DNA from: Devosia sp.
GTDB lineage: Bacteria; Pseudomonadota; Alphaproteobacteria; Rhizobiales; Devosiaceae
Assembly (NCBI GenBank): GCA_017794705.1
Contig: CP051235.1
Span: 1-64,000, forward strand
DNA length: 64,000 nucleotides
Direction: 5' to 3'
How positions within the stretch are numbered: the first letter of the stretch is position 1; the number at the start of each line of letters is the position of its first letter. Below, one piece after another: positions 55,310 through 63,717 of the stretch. The notes under the pieces were generated by a model. The model was not told where the DNA came from. It saw only the letters and a list, made by a program, of their open reading frames with translations, and did no database searches. Made by a program: the position numbers and the translations under genes.

Positions 55310-56683
55310 ATGGGTATTTATGGTGCATTGTCGACCGCCGTTTCCGGGCTGCGGGCACAGTCATTTGCGCTGGAGCATATTTCGGGCAACATCGCGAACT
55401 CGCAGACGGTGGGCTACAAGCGCATCGAAACGACGTTCGTTGACCTCATTCCCGAGGCGCCGCTTGACCGGCAGATCCCCGGCGCGGTGATCGCCAAGTC
55501 GCGGTCCACCAACACGGACTCCGGCGACATCTACGCGACCAGCAATGAAACCAACATGGCGCTCAACGGCTCCGGCTTCTTTGTTGTCGAACCCAAGGTC
55601 GGCCAGAATGACGGTGTCGCGGTATTTGCCGGCACCGACTATTACACACGGCGCGGCGACTTTGATCTCGACAAGGACGGCTACCTGGTCAATGGCGCGG
55701 GCTACTACTTGAAGGGTCTCTCAGTTGATCCATCGACCGGCAATATTGCCGGTTCCGTGCCCGAAGTGATCCAGGTGTCCAACTCATTCCTGCCGGCGGT
55801 GGGAACAGACCGGATCGACTACAAGTTGAACTTGCCGCAGGTGCCCAAGAATGCCTCCTACGATGACGCTGTGTTGGGATCGGAACTGTTGAACGTTGCC
55901 GACTATGCGGCCGATCCCACGGTCGCGGGTACCGGTGAGGTGCAGGCCGATGACCTTGAGACCTTCCTGTCGCAGTCAGTGGCCGGCGGTGCCATCACGG
56001 CTTATTCTGACAATGGTGCACCCGTGAACGTGCAGCTGCGCTGGGCCAAGATCGACAGTATCGAGACCGGCGGTGACGATACATGGAACCTGTTCTACAT
56101 GCACGACAGTGCGGCAACGGGGACCGATCCCACCTGGATCAACGCAGGCGTCGACTACACGTTCAATGCCACCGGCGAACTGACTCCGGCCATCTCGGCC
56201 ACCACGCTGTCCGGACTTGAAGTCAACGGCGTGTCGCTGGGCGATGTTGAGCTTCTGCATGGCTCCGATGGCGTGACGCAGTTTGCCGACGCCAACGGCC
56301 AATCCAAGGTGACAACGCTCTCCCAGAACGGCTATCCGGCTGGCGAGTTTGTTTCGGTACAGGTGAACAATTCGGGCCGTGTGGTTGCTTCCTACTCCAA
56401 CGGCGAGCAGGTGGAACTGGCCTCGATCGTGACGGCCAATTTCAACGCTTCCAACCAGTTGAAGCGGCTTGATGGTGGCATCTTTGCGGCCACTTCGGAA
56501 TCGGGTGAAGCGATCATTTCGACCGACAGCGGCATCGTGGGGTCATCGCTTGAATCCTCGAACACCGATATCTCCGAGGAGTTCACCAAGCTGATCGTCA
56601 CCCAGCAGGCCTATGCAGCGGGCACCCGGATTGTTTCGACTTCCGATGAGATGCTGCAGGAAGCCCTCAATATGGTGCGCTAA
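55310..56683 (+). CDS. flgE: flagellar hook protein
   Basis: The product has 457 residues and forms the hook that joins the rod to the filament. The N-terminal rod-type motif is MGIYGALSTAVSGLRAQSFA followed by ISGNIANSQTVGYKRIETTF. The middle is a variable region. The C-terminus NTDISEEFTKLIVTQQAYAA, then STSDEMLQEALNMVR, is the FlgE/G family end. ATG 55310 has GGAGAG upstream. A sigma-54 promoter lies 50 bases upstream. flgK and flgL follow, after a hairpin. Confidence 0.92.
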   Translation: MGIYGALSTAVSGLRAQSFALEHISGNIANSQTVGYKRIETTFVDLIPEAPLDRQIPGAVIAKSRSTNTDSGDIYATSNETNMALNGSGFFVVEPKVGQNDGVAVFAGTDYYTRRGDFDLDKDGYLVNGAGYYLKGLSVDPSTGNIAGSVPEVIQVSNSFLPAVGTDRIDYKLNLPQVPKNASYDDAVLGSELLNVADYAADPTVAGTGEVQADDLETFLSQSVAGGAITAYSDNGAPVNVQLRWAKIDSIETGGDDTWNLFYMHDSAATGTDPTWINAGVDYTFNATGELTPAISATTLSGLEVNGVSLGDVELLHGSDGVTQFADANGQSKVTTLSQNGYPAGEFVSVQVNNSGRVVASYSNGEQVELASIVTANFNASNQLKRLDGGIFAATSESGEAIISTDSGIVGSSLESSNTDISEEFTKLIVTQQAYAAGTRIVSTSDEMLQEALNMVR

Positions 56684-56698
56684 GGCACCTGAAACCGG

Positions 56699-56720
56699 GG
56701 CCGGACGCCAGCGTCCGGCC
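56699..56720 (+). other. hairpin between flgE and flgK
   Basis: GGCCGGACGC (56699-56708) is followed after CA by its reverse complement GCGTCCGGCC (56711-56720). There is no U-tract. It may lower read-through from the highly expressed hook gene into flgK, or stabilise the flgE mRNA. Confidence 0.5.
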
Positions 56721-56763
56721 TCAAAGGCTGTTTCGGGCACGTGATGACCAAGGATAGTTTCAG

Positions 56764-58611
56764 ATGGGGCTGAGTTTATCGCTAGCAAACGCTCTGGCCG
56801 GCATGCGGGGCAACCAGTCCGGTCTGGAGGTGGTGTCGCGCAACGTCGCCAATGCGGGCACGCCTGGCTATCACAAGCAATCGCTGAACATCGCAAGCGT
56901 GGAGGCGAACGGCAGTTCGACCATCCGCACAATGGCGGTGGAGCGCGCCTTTTCGGCATCGCTGCAAAAGCAATATAACAACGCGATTTCCTCAACCAGC
57001 TTTGCCCATATCCGGGCCGACTTCATGACCCGGATGGAGACATTCTTCGGCATGCCGGGCGAAGCGAATTCGCTGGACACGCAGTACGCAGGTTTCGAGA
57101 ATGCGCTGACGGCACTTTCGGGCAGCCCGGATGACTATGCGGTGCGGGCGCAGGTGGTCAACTCGGCAACCACGCTGGTGCAGACCCTCAATCGTCTGTC
57201 TTCATCGGTGCAAAATTTGAGGCAGGAAACCGAAGACCAGATTTCCAGCGAGGTGGCGCGGCTGAACAAGGCACTGACCAGCCTTGCAGACATCAATATC
57301 AAGATGGCCGACGCGGGGATGGATCAGGGGTCCAAGGCGGGCCTTTATGACGAACGCGACCGGCTGGTGGCCGATGTGGCCGAAATTATCGACGTGCAGG
57401 TCGACTATCGCGAAAACGGCACAGTCTCGCTGATGACCAAGACCGGGCTCGGGCTTCTGGACGGCGCGGTTTCGCAGTTCAGCTTCGACCCGGCAGGCAA
57501 TCTGTCCGCAACTTCGCTTCTCAGTCTCGATCCGTCGGAAAGCGGGGTTGGCTCTTTGAGCATGACCACGGTGTCGGGATTGAACCTCGACCTGGTGCAG
57601 CAGGGCGTCCTTCGGTCCGGATCGCTGGCGGCGCTTGTCGAACTCCGTGATACGACTCTGGTCGATGTACAGAGCCAGCTTGATGACATTGCCGCGTCGC
57701 TGGCGCTGGCCTTGTCGAGCGTGGAGTCCCAAGGCACTGCTGCGGTGGACGGCGATGCCAACGGGTTCGAGATTGACCTCGCCAACCTGCAGCCCGGCAA
57801 CAGTTTCACGCTCAACTACACCGAAGGCGGCAATCCGCAGACGGTGAAGGTCGTGCGGGTGGATGATGCCAACAACCTGCCGATGGACTATGTGGACGAG
57901 AACGGCGTCCGGGTGCTGGGTATCGATTTCTCGACCGGTGTCGGCGACGCGGCGACCGACCTGCAGGCGGCGCTCGGCGCGGGGCTGGTGGTTAGCAATC
58001 CATCAGGCGACACGCTGCGCATTCTTGATGATGGCCTGGCTGCGACGACGGACGTGAATTCACTGTCCGCACGCACGACTGTTACTGCGCATCAAGGGCA
58101 GGGGCTTGGTATCAATCTGTTTGTTGACGGCGCGATGGGCGCGTTCACCGACAGTCTGGACGGTCAGGGGCAGCGTCTCGGCTTTGCCAGCCGCATTGCC
58201 GTGAACGGTGACATACGCAACGACAACAGCCTTTTGGTCCAGTACGAGGCCGGCGGCTCGCTCGGAGATGCCACGCGTGCAAATCACATTCTCGAACAGT
58301 TGCAGAGTGCCATGTTTACAGGGGACGCCACCCGCTCGACGGCACAGGGCAAATTCAAGCTGAGCGGCAATGTTCAGCAGCTGGTGGCGCAGATGCTCAA
58401 CTACCAGGGCGGCGCGATCGCCGGTGCGCAGAGCGCCGGAGACACGGAGGCCATTGGGCTCGAAACGCTGAACCTCAGGCTCGAAAACGAGTACGGCGTC
58501 AATGTCGATGAGGAAATGGCGCGGCTGATGGAATTGCAGAACGCCTATGCCGCGAATGCCCGGGTGATCAGCATTGTGCAGGAACTCATGGACCGGCTGA
58601 TGGCGATTTAG
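56764..58611 (+). CDS. flgK: flagellar hook-associated protein 1
   Basis: The product has 615 residues and is the first hook-filament junction protein. N-terminal block: LSLANALAGMRGNQSGLEVV followed by SRNVANAGTPGYHKQSLNIA. C-terminal block: LENEYGVNVDEEMARLMELQ, then NAYAANARVISIVQELMDRL. The middle region is variable. ATG 56764 follows AAGGA. flgL begins 10 bases after the stop. Confidence 0.94.
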   Translation: MGLSLSLANALAGMRGNQSGLEVVSRNVANAGTPGYHKQSLNIASVEANGSSTIRTMAVERAFSASLQKQYNNAISSTSFAHIRADFMTRMETFFGMPGEANSLDTQYAGFENALTALSGSPDDYAVRAQVVNSATTLVQTLNRLSSSVQNLRQETEDQISSEVARLNKALTSLADINIKMADAGMDQGSKAGLYDERDRLVADVAEIIDVQVDYRENGTVSLMTKTGLGLLDGAVSQFSFDPAGNLSATSLLSLDPSESGVGSLSMTTVSGLNLDLVQQGVLRSGSLAALVELRDTTLVDVQSQLDDIAASLALALSSVESQGTAAVDGDANGFEIDLANLQPGNSFTLNYTEGGNPQTVKVVRVDDANNLPMDYVDENGVRVLGIDFSTGVGDAATDLQAALGAGLVVSNPSGDTLRILDDGLAATTDVNSLSARTTVTAHQGQGLGINLFVDGAMGAFTDSLDGQGQRLGFASRIAVNGDIRNDNSLLVQYEAGGSLGDATRANHILEQLQSAMFTGDATRSTAQGKFKLSGNVQQLVAQMLNYQGGAIAGAQSAGDTEAIGLETLNLRLENEYGVNVDEEMARLMELQNAYAANARVISIVQELMDRLMAI

Positions 58612-58621
58612 GAGCCCGTAA

Positions 58622-60124
58622 ATGATAATCAACAAGACGCAGTTTCCGGTCGGCGCCAGCTTCAACAGCGTCACCAATCTGCAAAACAGGTTTGAACAGC
58701 TTCAGCTGCAACTGGCGACCGGCAAGAAGTATCAGACGCTGTCTGACCTCGGCAGCCAGCGCGGGTTTGATTTGACGGTGCGCAACCGCTTGCAGCGTCT
58801 CGAGGGATACCAGACAACCCTACAGCCGGTGCAATTGCGTCTAGATTTCTACGATCAGATCCTCAGCCGGCTGGATGAACTTGAAGGCGAGGCGCGCTCC
58901 ACATCGCAGCCGAATGGCTATGGCACCGATGGGGTGAATCTCACGACGGCGCCCAACACCGCCAAATCGCAAATGGCAGAACTGGTTTCGCTTCTGAATT
59001 CGGAAATCAACGGGCGATATCTTTTCGGCGGGTCCAGGACCGATGCGCGGCCTGTTGCCGACATCAGTTCGATTCTGGATGGGGCAGGTGGACGCGACGG
59101 TTTCCGCACCATTGCAGGCGAACGCAAACTGGCCGATGCCGGGGCGGATGGGTTGGGCCGCCTGACCATTGACCAGACGGGAGCGGTTGTAACTCTGGCC
59201 GAAGATGGTGCGCATCCATTCGGATTCAAGCTGAGCACCTTGTCGAGTGACAGCGGCAATGTGGCGCTGACGGCGCCTTCGGGGTCGCCGGCGACATTGG
59301 GCGTCGAGTTTACGGGTCAGGTCACCGCGGGCGAAAAGACCCGTATCGGGCTCACGCTGCCGGATGGATCGGAACTCACGCTGGCGCTGACGGCCGTCGA
59401 GGGTGCGCCCGAGAATCCGGGTGAATATACGATCGGCGCCACCGAGGCGGACACGGCCGCCAACTTCGCCGCGGCCCTTGAAGCAGCGCTCGGAGCAGCG
59501 GGTGAGGGTGAATTGGCAGGCGCATCCATGCTGGCGGCGGCGGACAATTTCTTCAACGGGCGCGGCGAGGACGTGATGCGGGTTGATGGCCCGCCGTTCC
59601 AGAGTGCCACCGCACTGATGGTGGCCGATCCCGCCGACACGGTGATCTGGTATTCCGGCTCTGACGAACCTGGCTCTGCCCGCCAGTCGGTTACGGCACG
59701 TATCGCGGACGGGATCGAGGTGGAATACGGCGCCCAGGCCAATGAAAGCGGGTTCGTCGAGATGATGCGCTCGCTCGCGGCCATGGCGGCGGAGAATTTT
59801 CCCACCAATGATGCCAGTTCCAAGGACCGGTTTGACCAGATCGCCAGGGCACAACAGAAACGCCTGGCCGAATCCAACAATGGAAATCCGGGCTCCATCG
59901 AGGTGATTACTCTGGAAATGGGTCTGGCGTTGCAGCGTGTCGGGCAGACAAAGGAACGGCATACCGAGTATAAGAACCAGTTGGAGGGTCTGCTGGCCTC
60001 GATTGAATCGGCGCCTATCGAAGAGGTGGCCATGGAAATCACTGCGGTGCAGACCCGCCTTCAGGCAAGCTACCAGACCATGTCGATCGTCAACCAACTG
60101 TCGCTTGTCAACTTCATGCGCTAA
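58622..60124 (+). CDS. flgL: flagellar hook-associated protein 3
   Basis: The product has 500 residues and is the second junction protein, related to flagellin. N-terminal: NLQNRFEQLQLQLATGKKYQ then TLSDLGSQRGFDLTVRNRLQ. C-terminal: MEITAVQTRLQASYQTMSIV then NQLSLVNFMR. The central 250 residues form the variable domain with an acidic, Gly/Ala-rich stretch. The start has a GGAG site. A strong terminator follows. Confidence 0.92.
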   Translation: MIINKTQFPVGASFNSVTNLQNRFEQLQLQLATGKKYQTLSDLGSQRGFDLTVRNRLQRLEGYQTTLQPVQLRLDFYDQILSRLDELEGEARSTSQPNGYGTDGVNLTTAPNTAKSQMAELVSLLNSEINGRYLFGGSRTDARPVADISSILDGAGGRDGFRTIAGERKLADAGADGLGRLTIDQTGAVVTLAEDGAHPFGFKLSTLSSDSGNVALTAPSGSPATLGVEFTGQVTAGEKTRIGLTLPDGSELTLALTAVEGAPENPGEYTIGATEADTAANFAAALEAALGAAGEGELAGASMLAAADNFFNGRGEDVMRVDGPPFQSATALMVADPADTVIWYSGSDEPGSARQSVTARIADGIEVEYGAQANESGFVEMMRSLAAMAAENFPTNDASSKDRFDQIARAQQKRLAESNNGNPGSIEVITLEMGLALQRVGQTKERHTEYKNQLEGLLASIESAPIEEVAMEITAVQTRLQASYQTMSIVNQLSLVNFMR

Positions 60125-60148
60125 GGCTCTTAGGCCCTGCAGAAATGA

Positions 60149-60178
60149 AAAGGCCCCGGGAATTCCGGGGCCTTTCTG
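60149..60178. terminator. bidirectional intrinsic terminator of flgL and flaF
   Basis: AAAGGCCCCGG (60149-60159) and CCGGGGCCTTT (60165-60175) form an 11-bp stem with loop GAATT and T-rich flanks on both strands. It closes flgL (plus) and flaF (minus). Confidence 0.9.
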
Positions 60179-60203
60179 TTTGAAATCTGCGAAGCGTGGA
60201 GGC

Positions 60204-60587
60204 TCAGGCGGCGTCTTTCACCGAGCTGAGGCCCACCGAGAGTTCGCGATTTATGTTGATCAGCGTGTCGAGCTTGGCCTGCTGCGGGTTGAGCTCAAGT
60301 TCGACCGTCTGACCCAGAATGAATACGCCGAGATTGGCGACGTTCTGGCGCAGTTCGACCGGCAACGGGCTGTCGGCGCGAGTTACGGACGAGACAAGCA
60401 CCGTCCAGATTTGCTGATTGAAGCGAAGGGCAGAACGCAGTGCAGCCGGATCCGCATTCCAATTGTCCTTGACGCGCTGCAGGTTGCCCGCGGCCTTGGA
60501 CAGCAAGGAAGATTCAAGCTCCCTTGGATTGCTCGTGGTCTTTGACACCTTCTGATAGGTCTGAACCGCCTGATTGTAACTTGGCAA
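60204..60587 (-). CDS. flaF: flagellar biosynthesis regulator FlaF
   Basis: The product has 127 residues: SYNQAVQTYQKVSKTTSNPRELE at the start, ALRFNQQIWTVLVSSVT in the middle and LDTLININRELSVGL at the end, all family blocks. FlaF promotes flagellin production and opposes FlbT in Caulobacter-type control. The best start is TTG 60587, 4 bases after AAGGGGGA; the frame extends to GTG 60617. There is no Met inside, so the gene must overlap the end of flbT by about 74 bases in another frame. Confidence 0.85.
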   Translation of the reverse strand: MPSYNQAVQTYQKVSKTTSNPRELESSLLSKAAGNLQRVKDNWNADPAALRSALRFNQQIWTVLVSSVTRADSPLPVELRQNVANLGVFILGQTVELELNPQQAKLDTLININRELSVGLSSVKDAA

Positions 60588-60957
60588 AGAGTCCCCCTTC
60601 GTACTCAATGAGTTCACGCGTCCTCTTCAGAGCTTTGTAAAGAGAACCGGTTAATATCTCATTATTAATTCGGTCGATGTAGGGTATCGTCGAAGGTGCG
60701 GCCTCTGCGATTTCTGTGGTCAATTGCTGAAATGTCCGCTCGAGTTCTTCGGTGATCCCGTCCAGATACATCAACTGCACCGCAAAATAGATGCGCTTTG
60801 CCGGGCTATTGGCCGTCTCGGCGGTGAGGATGTCCTTCTCCCGAAGAATCGGCGCCGAGCCGTCGACGAAAAGGCGCGTACGCTGGTCTGAATTGGTGAT
60901 GAGGCATTCGCCGATGATCAGGCGCTCGCCGGGCTTGAGTTCTACCTTGAGGGACAT
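60514..60957 (-). CDS. flbT: flagellin mRNA regulator FlbT
   Basis: The product has 147 residues: SLKVELKPGERLIIGECLIT at the start, RTRLFVDGSAPILREKDILT, RIYFAVQLMYLDG and YKALKRTRELIEYEGGLFAK. FlbT binds flagellin mRNA leaders and lowers their translation in Caulobacter. It lies downstream of the flagellin gene on the same strand and overlaps flaF at its 3' end. The C-terminal GGSDLSEGVKDHEQSKGA tail is encoded wholly within the overlap. Confidence 0.92.
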   Translation of the reverse strand: MSLKVELKPGERLIIGECLITNSDQRTRLFVDGSAPILREKDILTAETANSPAKRIYFAVQLMYLDGITEELERTFQQLTTEIAEAAPSTIPYIDRINNEILTGSLYKALKRTRELIEYEGGLFAKLQSGGSDLSEGVKDHEQSKGA

Positions 60958-61054
60958 GGCGGCCTCGTCTGCTGGTGCGCACGAGTGCGCGAATCCTTTG
61001 GCGCATCATGCGCGAGCGGGGGCGGATCGGGAAGGGCGGGCTTTCGGAATCCGC

Positions 61055-61086
61055 GCAAAAGAAAAGGCGGGCTGAAGCCCGCCTTT
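61055..61086 (-). terminator. intrinsic terminator of the flagellin gene
   Basis: AAAGGCGGGCT and AGCCCGCCTTT (61063-61086) form an 11-bp stem with a two-base loop; read on the minus strand it is followed by TTCTTTTGCG. It lies 24 bases after the flagellin stop and separates it from flbT. Confidence 0.9.
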
Positions 61087-61109
61087 CCAGATTAGCCTGA
61101 AGACTGTTC

Positions 61110-62744
61110 CTAGAACAGACGCAGCACGTTCTGGTCGGCCTGCGAAGCCAGCGACAGGGCTGTCGAGGACAGCTGCTGACGGGTCTGCAGAGCGAGCAGG
61201 TTGGCCGCTTCTTCGTTGGAGTCGGCCAGGGTCAGGTTACCCGCACCGGTTTCCAGCGTGTTGATCATGTTCTTGGTGAAGTTCTGACGAATTTCCACCA
61301 CGGACAGGTTGGAACCGAAGTTCGAAGCCTGGGCGCGAAGGTCATCAACTGCATCGCCCAGCGTATCGAGCGTGGAGTTGATGTCGGCGTCGTCGTCGAA
61401 GTCACCGGCGTTGATTTCCGACAGGCCAAGACCGGCAGCGTCGAAGGTCACGCCCGTGATCTCCAGGCTCGAGGAACCGTCTTCGTTGAACAGCACCGAC
61501 AGGGTGTCGCCGTTCAGAAGGTTCACGCCGTTGAAGCCTGCGTCGCCGACCAGGGCATCAATCTGACCCAGCAGATCGTTGTACTGGGTGACGAACTCAT
61601 CACGCTTCGGGTTGGCAATGTCAGTGGTCGTTGACGTTTCGTCAGTGCCCGCATCGGTGCCGTCGGAGATGCCTGTGTCACCACCAGTGGCGTTGTCCGT
61701 GTAGCTGGCAACAGTCACATCCGAGTCCACACCGGTAGTCGTGGAAGTCAGATCCACGGCACCGCCATTGTTCGAAGCGATCGTGGCACCGGCCTGGTCA
61801 TTGATCAGGGCAACGATGTCATCGGCGGTCAGGGCCGAGGAGTCCAGCGAAGCGGAGTTGTCCGTATTGTACTGGGTGACAACAGCATCGCTGATGGTGA
61901 TCGTCGTGGCAGAACCACCGTCAACCGTCAGGTCGAAGGTAATTGAGTCAGCGGCCACTGCCGCGTCACCGGTATCAGTGCCGTCGCCCAAACCGGAAGT
62001 CGTGGCACCAAGGTTGGCTTCAGCAAAGCTGGCGATTGTCAGGTCGGAACCCGTACCGGTCGAGGGCGAAGTCAGAACGATTTCGCCGCCGCTTTCAGAC
62101 GCATAGTCTACACCGGTTGTGCTGAATGCTGCGTTGATTGCGGTGTCCAGAAGATCGGCAAACTCGGCTGCGGTGACTGCACCGGTATCAACTACGTTGC
62201 CGTTTGCAGCTGCATAGTCGATCGTAATGGTCTGGGTGTCACCATCGATCGTCAGATCAAAAGAAACCGAACCATCGTTGCCACCACCGTTTTCAAAATC
62301 GATGTCTGCAAAGCCGGAACCGGTCAGGGTAGCAGCCGTAGCAGACGAACCCGTACCGGAAACGTCAACGGCAGAGAAGGTGCCGCCGCCCAAAGTACCA
62401 GCAGTTGCGGCAGTCGTGGTGGTGTCTTCAACGGTCGCTGCGGTCTGCAGGGCCTGACGAGCAGTCGCCTGGGCGCTTTCCACCAGTTTGGTGAGGGCGG
62501 TCAGGCCGTTGTCGGCGGCTTCAAGAGTTTGGGTTGCACTGGAAATCGAGTCCAACAGGCGGCCGAGGTCGCTTGCACGGCTTTCAAGAGCGTTGGCCGT
62601 GAAGAAGTTGGTCGGATTGTCGAGCGCAGAGTTGACCTTCAGACCGGTAGCCAGACGCTCCTGCGTCTTGCCCAGCAAATCTGCCGTGCTCTGAAGGTTG
62701 AGAAGGTTTGAGCGAACAGCGCTCGAAAGAGTGATATCGGCCAT
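61110..62744 (-). CDS. flagellin, large, with acidic duplicated central domain
   Basis: The product has 544 residues and builds the filament. Conserved ends: TLSSAVRSNLLNLQSTADLL with TQERLATGLKVNSALDNPTN at the N-terminus, and NFGSNLSVVEIRQNFTKNMI with SSTALSLASQADQNVLRLF at the C-terminus. The centre (about 115-385) is Asp/Thr/Gly/Ser-rich and almost free of Lys and Arg. It holds two related units, each starting FDLT(I/V)DG and ending LG(or IS)DGTD. Most alphaproteobacterial flagellins are 270-400 residues. The ATG has AGGAG. It is one flagellin gene with no tandem copy here. Confidence 0.95.
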   Translation of the reverse strand: MADITLSSAVRSNLLNLQSTADLLGKTQERLATGLKVNSALDNPTNFFTANALESRASDLGRLLDSISSATQTLEAADNGLTALTKLVESAQATARQALQTAATVEDTTTTAATAGTLGGGTFSAVDVSGTGSSATAATLTGSGFADIDFENGGGNDGSVSFDLTIDGDTQTITIDYAAANGNVVDTGAVTAAEFADLLDTAINAAFSTTGVDYASESGGEIVLTSPSTGTGSDLTIASFAEANLGATTSGLGDGTDTGDAAVAADSITFDLTVDGGSATTITISDAVVTQYNTDNSASLDSSALTADDIVALINDQAGATIASNNGGAVDLTSTTTGVDSDVTVASYTDNATGGDTGISDGTDAGTDETSTTTDIANPKRDEFVTQYNDLLGQIDALVGDAGFNGVNLLNGDTLSVLFNEDGSSSLEITGVTFDAAGLGLSEINAGDFDDDADINSTLDTLGDAVDDLRAQASNFGSNLSVVEIRQNFTKNMINTLETGAGNLTLADSNEEAANLLALQTRQQLSSTALSLASQADQNVLRLF

Positions 62745-62878
62745 TTTGAACTCCTATTCATGGTCCCGAATACGCAACACGCCTCGTTCTGAGACGTTGG
62801 CCAAATATGACTCACAGCATTTGAGGAAAAGTTAACGAACAGGCGCCGTGGCGCGCTCAATCCGCGACGCCGCCGGGC
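62745..62878 (-). promoter_or_regulatory. flagellin 5' leader and promoter region
   Basis: The 134 bases before the flagellin start hold its leader, with AGGAG close to the ATG. I looked for -24/-12 sigma-54 elements here and found none. Confidence 0.3.
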
Positions 62879-63076
62879 TCAGGCCAGCCTATCCAAACGA
62901 TGTGTGATTGGCAGGGGGGATGCAACGGGCTCATGTGCGCTCTCGGCCGGCTCCTGGGCGTCGTCCGATCCTGCCGAATTTCCCTGATTATCAGGCTTTT
63001 TGCGCTCCAGCCTGTCGCGCCAGCGGCGCAAGGCCATGGCGCTGCCGTTTGAAATGGGAGGTACCGTCTGGTGCAT
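62879..63076 (-). CDS. possible small hypothetical protein
   Basis: The frame has 65 codons from an ATG at 63076 with GAGGA about 10 bases upstream. The product is polar: ALRRWRDRLERKKPDNQGNS is followed by an Asp/Glu/Ser stretch and ends THRLDRLA. No family is recognised. It lies between flagellin and flgN-like genes on their strand. A competing frame (62857-63114) has less natural composition. If it is not real, 62745-63198 is a 454-base gap without a gene. Confidence 0.3.
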   Translation of the reverse strand: MHQTVPPISNGSAMALRRWRDRLERKKPDNQGNSAGSDDAQEPAESAHEPVASPLPITHRLDRLA

Positions 63077-63198
63077 TTTCGCCGTCGTCCTCTGCGGGCA
63101 TGCGGCAAAAACACTAAGGCGCGGAACCGAACCGACGGTTGGTTTGGTCAGAGGGATTTAGTTCAAATTGTAAACAGGGGATTGGTGCAGACGGAGAC

Positions 63199-63666
63199 TC
63201 AAAGGGCGCGGTTGACAGCGATTCCCCTTGTCTGCCGTTCGGCGCCCTGTTCCATTTTTCCGGCAGCACCATAGGTCTTTGACTTTTCGGCACCGTTGAC
63301 GGTGCGCGCGACGTCGCTGAGAAGGTCCTCGGTGACCGTGCGGGCGGTGGCCAGTACACGCAGGTTTTCGGCCATCTGTGTGGCCAGCCGCTCGTGGCCG
63401 GCCTGCAGTTCTGCAACAAGCTCTGGAGCTTCCGCCCGCAGGCGGGGCGCTTCATGCTGGATGGCGCGGGCGAGGCCGACATAGTCCTGGGCCAGTTCGG
63501 CCTTGCGGGCACCGAGTTCCGCGGCCTGCTTGTAGAGCCCGGCCCGCAGAAGGGTGGTTTCCTCGTTCATGGTCTTGACCAGTGCCTCAAGGGCCGCCGA
63601 GCCAAGCTGGCACAGTTCGGCAGCCGGCATTTCCCGGGCGGTATTTATGCGTTGCTGAGCGGTCAT
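63199..63666 (-). CDS. FlgN-like flagellar export chaperone
   Basis: The product has 155 residues, all helical: AAELCQLGSAALEALVKTMN followed by EETTLLRAGLYKQAAELGAR and KAELAQDYVGLARAIQHEAP. This matches FlgN-type chaperones that hold FlgK and FlgL before export, and both substrates are encoded in this cluster. The match is by pattern (a Met-Asn-Glu-Glu-Thr helix then K-x-A-E-L-x-x-x-Y), not a database hit. It lies 51 bases downstream of the rod-binding protein gene. Confidence 0.65.
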   Translation of the reverse strand: MTAQQRINTAREMPAAELCQLGSAALEALVKTMNEETTLLRAGLYKQAAELGARKAELAQDYVGLARAIQHEAPRLRAEAPELVAELQAGHERLATQMAENLRVLATARTVTEDLLSDVARTVNGAEKSKTYGAAGKMEQGAERQTRGIAVNRAL

Positions 63667-63717
63667 TCCGGTGTTCCTGCGTTTCGGCGAAAGATCGCCA
63701 CCATGTCACTGGGCGCC

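Noticed and set aside
58841..60097. 418-codon minus-strand frame opposite flgL
   Set aside because: It is a shadow frame of flgL; no domain and Arg/Gly-rich.
62745..62878. sigma-54 promoter ahead of flagellin
   Set aside because: No TGGC-N8-TTGC arrangement with correct spacing exists on the minus strand in this region.
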